A DNA stretch of 7,431 nucleotides, taken from NCBI GenBank assembly GCA_903864375.1, contig CAIPFS010000683.1, positions 1 to 7,431 of the forward strand. The letters are read 5' to 3'. The position numbers and the translations under genes were made by a program. This document shows positions 4,858 to 7,431 of this stretch, piece after piece (position 1 is the stretch's first letter; each line of letters opens with the position of its first letter). Source of the DNA: an uncultured Verrucomicrobiota bacterium (GTDB taxonomy: Bacteria; Verrucomicrobiota; Verrucomicrobiia; Limisphaerales; UBA9464). The notes beneath the pieces are model-generated. The model was not told the origin of the DNA. It saw nothing but the letters and a program-made list of their open reading frames with translations, and made no database searches.

Positions 4858-7431
4858 ATGAAACATCCCTCGAATCGTCATTTCAAACGACGATGGATCC
4901 CAGGCGTTCTGGGCGCTGCAGCGCTGCTCCGCCTCGCCTCCGTTCAAATCGAAGCGCGTGACTATCCGTCCACCATCCTTTCCCAGCATCCGGTCGGGTA
5001 TTGGCGATTGGAGGAATCGGTCCAACCCGCCATCAACAGTTTCACGGCGGCGAATCTGGGCAGCCTTGGATCCGGTGCGGCGGGAACTTACGCCACGGAC
5101 GTGTCGCGCGGACAACCGGGCGCTTTTCCCGGTGGTGGCACTTCGGCCTACTTTGCGAATCCCACCCTGACCCTCACCTACCAGGGCCAGGTGGTCGATA
5201 TTCCAAATTCGTCTGACTTGAACCCGACGGGGCCATTTTCGGTTGAGTTTTGGGCAAAACCTTCCGACCAGTTTCCGGTACTCCTCTCTCCGCTTTCGTC
5301 GCTGGATACAACGGTGGGACGCGAGGGTTATCTTTTTTACGCAGGTGCCGATGGAACCCATGGCACCGTCTGGGAATTCCGGGTGGGCGACACCTCCGGA
5401 TATCGGGCAACCGCCTATGGCCCCACCGTCACGGGAGGGGCCTGGACTCACCTGGTGGGTGTTTATGACGGCTCTTCGATCACGCTGTATGTGAATGGCG
5501 TCCCCACAGCACCGGTGAGCGTGCCCAACTTCAGCCCCAACCTGACCCAACCGCTCCGGATCGGTGCCACTTCAATCCCCAACCGCAGTTTTGACGGAAA
5601 CGTCCAGGAAGTGGCCGTCTACAGTGGAGCGTTAACCGCGGATCAGGTCACCGCTCACTACAATATCGCTCTGACCAACGGAGGAGCCTACGCAACCACC
5701 ATTTTAGGGGATCATCCGTTGGGCTACTGGCGTCTGGGCGACGCTCCCAATCAGCCGGCACCGGTGGCCGCAAACCTGGGGTCGTTGGGAACCAACGGGA
5801 ACGGCGGTTTCATTTACGGATCCAATCCGGGGCAACCCGGTCCGGGTCACGATGCCTTCCCTGGCTTCCCGGCCGGGAACTCTGCGGTCGCGCTCAATGG
5901 AACGAATGGGTATGTCAGCCTGCCCGGGTTGGGGCTCAACACCAACACCCTCACCATTTCCGCCTGGGTCTATTCCAATGGCAGTCAGAACACGAATGCC
6001 GGAATCGTCTTCACCTCGGGCCAGAATTCGATTGGCGGGCTAAAGACCGACCTGAGCGACATCAACGGACTGGCTTACGATTGGAATGGGGTTTCCGCTG
6101 CGGCAAATTTCAAAAGCAGCCTGAAGATTCCAGATTCACAATGGACCTTTGTGGCCCTGACAGTGACACCGGACACCGCCGTCCTCGCCATTCACGACGG
6201 AAGTTCGTTCGTCAATGCCGTCAACTACGATGCGGTGCATGGAGTTCAGGCGTTCAATGACGAATGGCGGATCGGTAATGTTGCCAGCTATCCCAACGAC
6301 GAATTCAACGGTCTGATTGATGAAGTCGCCATCTTCAACCGGGCCCTGTCCCTCGGCGAACTCTACACCCAATACGCCTCGGCTGTCGGAAATACGATGC
6401 CACAGTTTTTCGATGGAGCCACCGGCCCTGTCGGTGACGTCAGCGTTGGGGATTCGTTTACGGTGACCGCCGACGTTGGAGGGACTCCCCCACTGAGCTA
6501 TCAGTGGTATCTGGGCACCCAACCCGTTCCCGGTGGCACTTTTCCGACGCTGACCAACTCGTCTGCCGCTCTGAGTGATGCGGGAGACTATTCCCTGACG
6601 GTTTCCAACGATGCCGGAAGCACCACGACTCCGTCCGCCCACGTCAACGTCATCACCTTGACCAAACCCGTCATCACCACACCTCCGGTGGGCAGGACGG
6701 TTTATGTGGGTGGATCAGCCGTGTTAAGCGTCTCCGCCATTGGAGGTCAATTGAAGTACCAATGGTCCAAGGATGCGAATGCGGTGGCCGGCGCGACCAA
6801 CAGCGTCCTGTCCTTCCCGAGCCTGGCCGCAACCAATGGCGGCAGCTACACCGTCACTGTCCGGAATGGTGCAGGCTCGGTCACCAGCGACCCCGTGAAC
6901 CTCACGGTCATTTCCCCTGCGACCGGTTCGTTTGAGGCGGTCATCCTCGGCGACAAGCCGGAGGCCTGGTGGCGCCTGAACGATGCCCCCGGCTCCACCG
7001 TTTTGCTGGATGCCGTGGGGCGTCACGATGGGAAATTCATTGGTACCGGCATCGGCCTCGGGCAACCCGGTGTGGGAAACCATCCCGGAGCAGGCTCGGC
7101 AGCCTTCGACGGTTCGGGCGGATATGGCAGCATTCCATTCTCTTCCATCTTCAACCCCAAAACCAACTTCACCATCGAAGGCTGGGCGAAACCGAGCGAA
7201 CCCGGTCCGGAACTAACGCCGTTCTCCTCATTTGCGGGCGGGAGTTCAACCGGCCGCGGCTACGGCTTCGTCAAATCATCGGGGGATTCCTGGTGGGGCA
7301 TTACCGGGAACAACGACAAGTTCACCTTCTACTATGCGGACCTGGGCAGCATCCGATTGAATGAATGGACCCACCTGGCGATTGTCTCGGATTCGAGCGG
7401 CATGACCTTCTACCGCGATGGCAAGTACGTG
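4858..7431 (+). CDS. Secreted LamG / Ig-like multidomain protein, C-terminus cut off by the window edge
   Basis: The frame is open for 858 codons from ATG 4858 to the last base, so the gene continues outside the window. A Sec signal is visible: basic residues to R12, hydrophobic core about 13-29, possible cleavage after IEA (31-33). Domains in order are LamG-like module 1 (about 36-272), module 2 (278-510), Ig-like 1 (514-600), Ig-like 2 (603-685), and module 3 (from 692, incomplete). The LamG modules share YWRL/WWRL, GQPG, an F/L-x-x-x-x-W strand and WTHL/WTFV. The Ig-like domains keep YQW (548-550; 634-636) and the tyrosine-corner segments DAGDY (574-578) and GGSY (661-664), but neither has cysteine; there is none in all 858 residues. 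LamG folds commonly bind carbohydrates or proteins, so a surface or extracellular binding role is likely but the ligand is unknown. A sorting or anchor signal would be at the missing C-terminus. It lies 86 bases after the prepilin-like gene. Confidence 0.9.
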   Translation, partial: MKHPSNRHFKRRWIPGVLGAAALLRLASVQIEARDYPSTILSQHPVGYWRLEESVQPAINSFTAANLGSLGSGAAGTYATDVSRGQPGAFPGGGTSAYFANPTLTLTYQGQVVDIPNSSDLNPTGPFSVEFWAKPSDQFPVLLSPLSSLDTTVGREGYLFYAGADGTHGTVWEFRVGDTSGYRATAYGPTVTGGAWTHLVGVYDGSSITLYVNGVPTAPVSVPNFSPNLTQPLRIGATSIPNRSFDGNVQEVAVYSGALTADQVTAHYNIALTNGGAYATTILGDHPLGYWRLGDAPNQPAPVAANLGSLGTNGNGGFIYGSNPGQPGPGHDAFPGFPAGNSAVALNGTNGYVSLPGLGLNTNTLTISAWVYSNGSQNTNAGIVFTSGQNSIGGLKTDLSDINGLAYDWNGVSAAANFKSSLKIPDSQWTFVALTVTPDTAVLAIHDGSSFVNAVNYDAVHGVQAFNDEWRIGNVASYPNDEFNGLIDEVAIFNRALSLGELYTQYASAVGNTMPQFFDGATGPVGDVSVGDSFTVTADVGGTPPLSYQWYLGTQPVPGGTFPTLTNSSAALSDAGDYSLTVSNDAGSTTTPSAHVNVITLTKPVITTPPVGRTVYVGGSAVLSVSAIGGQLKYQWSKDANAVAGATNSVLSFPSLAATNGGSYTVTVRNGAGSVTSDPVNLTVISPATGSFEAVILGDKPEAWWRLNDAPGSTVLLDAVGRHDGKFIGTGIGLGQPGVGNHPGAGSAAFDGSGGYGSIPFSSIFNPKTNFTIEGWAKPSEPGPELTPFSSFAGGSSTGRGYGFVKSSGDSWWGITGNNDKFTFYYADLGSIRLNEWTHLAIVSDSSGMTFYRDGKYV
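4963..5673 (+). repeat. LamG-like module 1 (protein-level repeat)
   Basis: Residues 36-272 of the LamG/Ig-like protein. Landmarks are STILSQHPVGYWRLEE (YWRL at 48-51), AANLGSLG (64-71), GQPG (85-88), FSVEFWAKP (127-135), WTHLVGVYDG from W196, LYVNG, and FDGNVQEVAVYSGAL from 245, which is the usual closing strand of a concanavalin-like LamG fold. It matches modules 2 and 3 in order and spacing. Confidence 0.82.
5689..6387 (+). repeat. LamG-like module 2 (protein-level repeat)
   Basis: Residues 278-510. Landmarks are ATTILGDHPLGYWRLGDAP (YWRL at 290-293), AANLGSLG (304-311, identical to module 1), GQPG (325-328), LTISAWVYSNG (W370), WTFVALTV from W429, and FNGLIDEVAIFNRALS from 483. The shared AANLGSLG is encoded by different codons from module 1 at six of eight positions, so the duplication is old at DNA level. 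Confidence 0.84.
6397..6657 (+). other. Ig-like domain 1 of the LamG/Ig-like protein
   Basis: Residues about 514-600. It shows VSVGDSFTVTADVGGTPP, then YQWYLGTQPVPGG with the core Trp at 550, then LSDAGDYSLTVSNDAGS with the tyrosine corner at Y578. This is the pattern of bacterial Ig-like domains frequent in Verrucomicrobiota surface proteins. Both canonical disulfide cysteines are missing. Likely a spacer or adhesion module. Confidence 0.8.
6664..6912 (+). other. Ig-like domain 2 of the LamG/Ig-like protein
   Basis: Residues about 603-685. It shows KPVITTPPVGRTVYVGGSAV, then YQWSKDANAVAGATNS with core Trp 636, then NGGSYTVTVRNGAGSVTS with the tyrosine corner at Y664. It is a tandem relative of the preceding domain and also lacks cysteine. 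It links the tandem LamG pair to the third LamG module. Confidence 0.82.
6931..7431 (+). repeat. LamG-like module 3 (protein-level repeat, incomplete)
   Basis: Residues 692-858, running off the window. Landmarks are AVILGDKPEAWWRLNDAPGS (WWRL at 704-707), GQPG (735-738), FTIEGWAKPSEPG (W776) and WTHLAIVSDSSG from W837. The final visible YRDGKYV matches the strand written LYVNGV in module 1, so only the last part of the module is missing here. The AANLGSLG shared by modules 1 and 2 is replaced by LLDAVGRHDG, so module 3 is the more distant copy. Confidence 0.8.

Noticed and set aside
4798..5550. A 250-codon open frame on the minus strand
   Set aside because: It is antisense to the start and first LamG module of the plus-strand gene and has no family resemblance.
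1..7431. tRNA, rRNA, CRISPR arrays, insertion sequences or attachment sites
   Set aside because: Reading both strands, I saw no cloverleaf-like block, regularly spaced direct repeats, transposase motifs or terminal inverted repeats.

Overview
The window looks like a chromosomal segment from a GC-rich member of the Verrucomicrobiota (PVC superphylum). Four points suggest this: a paired DUF1549/DUF1553 and DUF1501 gene set, a verrucomicrobial-style prepilin-like protein with an H-X9-DG motif, a large LamG/Ig-like secreted protein, and the absence of a convincing Shine-Dalgarno at any of the four starts. Planctomycetes carry the same DUF pair, but their prepilin-like proteins usually read differently around the FTLIELL segment. 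The phylum call is inference from family style, not from a marker gene.

Layout: four protein genes in two divergent pairs. On the minus strand, read right to left, are a DUF1549/DUF1553 protein with one c-type haem motif (3591-706) and, 34 bases downstream, the start of a DUF1501 protein with a Tat signal (671 to the left edge, truncated). On the plus strand, read left to right, are a prepilin-like H-X9-DG protein (3890-4771) and, 86 bases downstream, a Cys-free secreted protein (4858 to the right edge, truncated). That protein has the order LamG, LamG, Ig-like, Ig-like, LamG. A 298-base divergent spacer (3592-3889) holds short dyads and a TTGACA box but no gene.

How the genes may work together: DUF1549/DUF1553 and DUF1501 proteins are a well-known co-occurring pair of unknown biochemical function, common in polymer-degrading PVC bacteria. 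The other two genes encode a pilin-like envelope protein and a probable surface or extracellular binding protein. All four products carry export or envelope-targeting signals, so the block is plausibly devoted to the cell envelope or to handling extracellular polymers. Nothing in the sequence proves a functional link between the two halves. No RNA gene, mobile element, CRISPR array or convincing terminator was seen.
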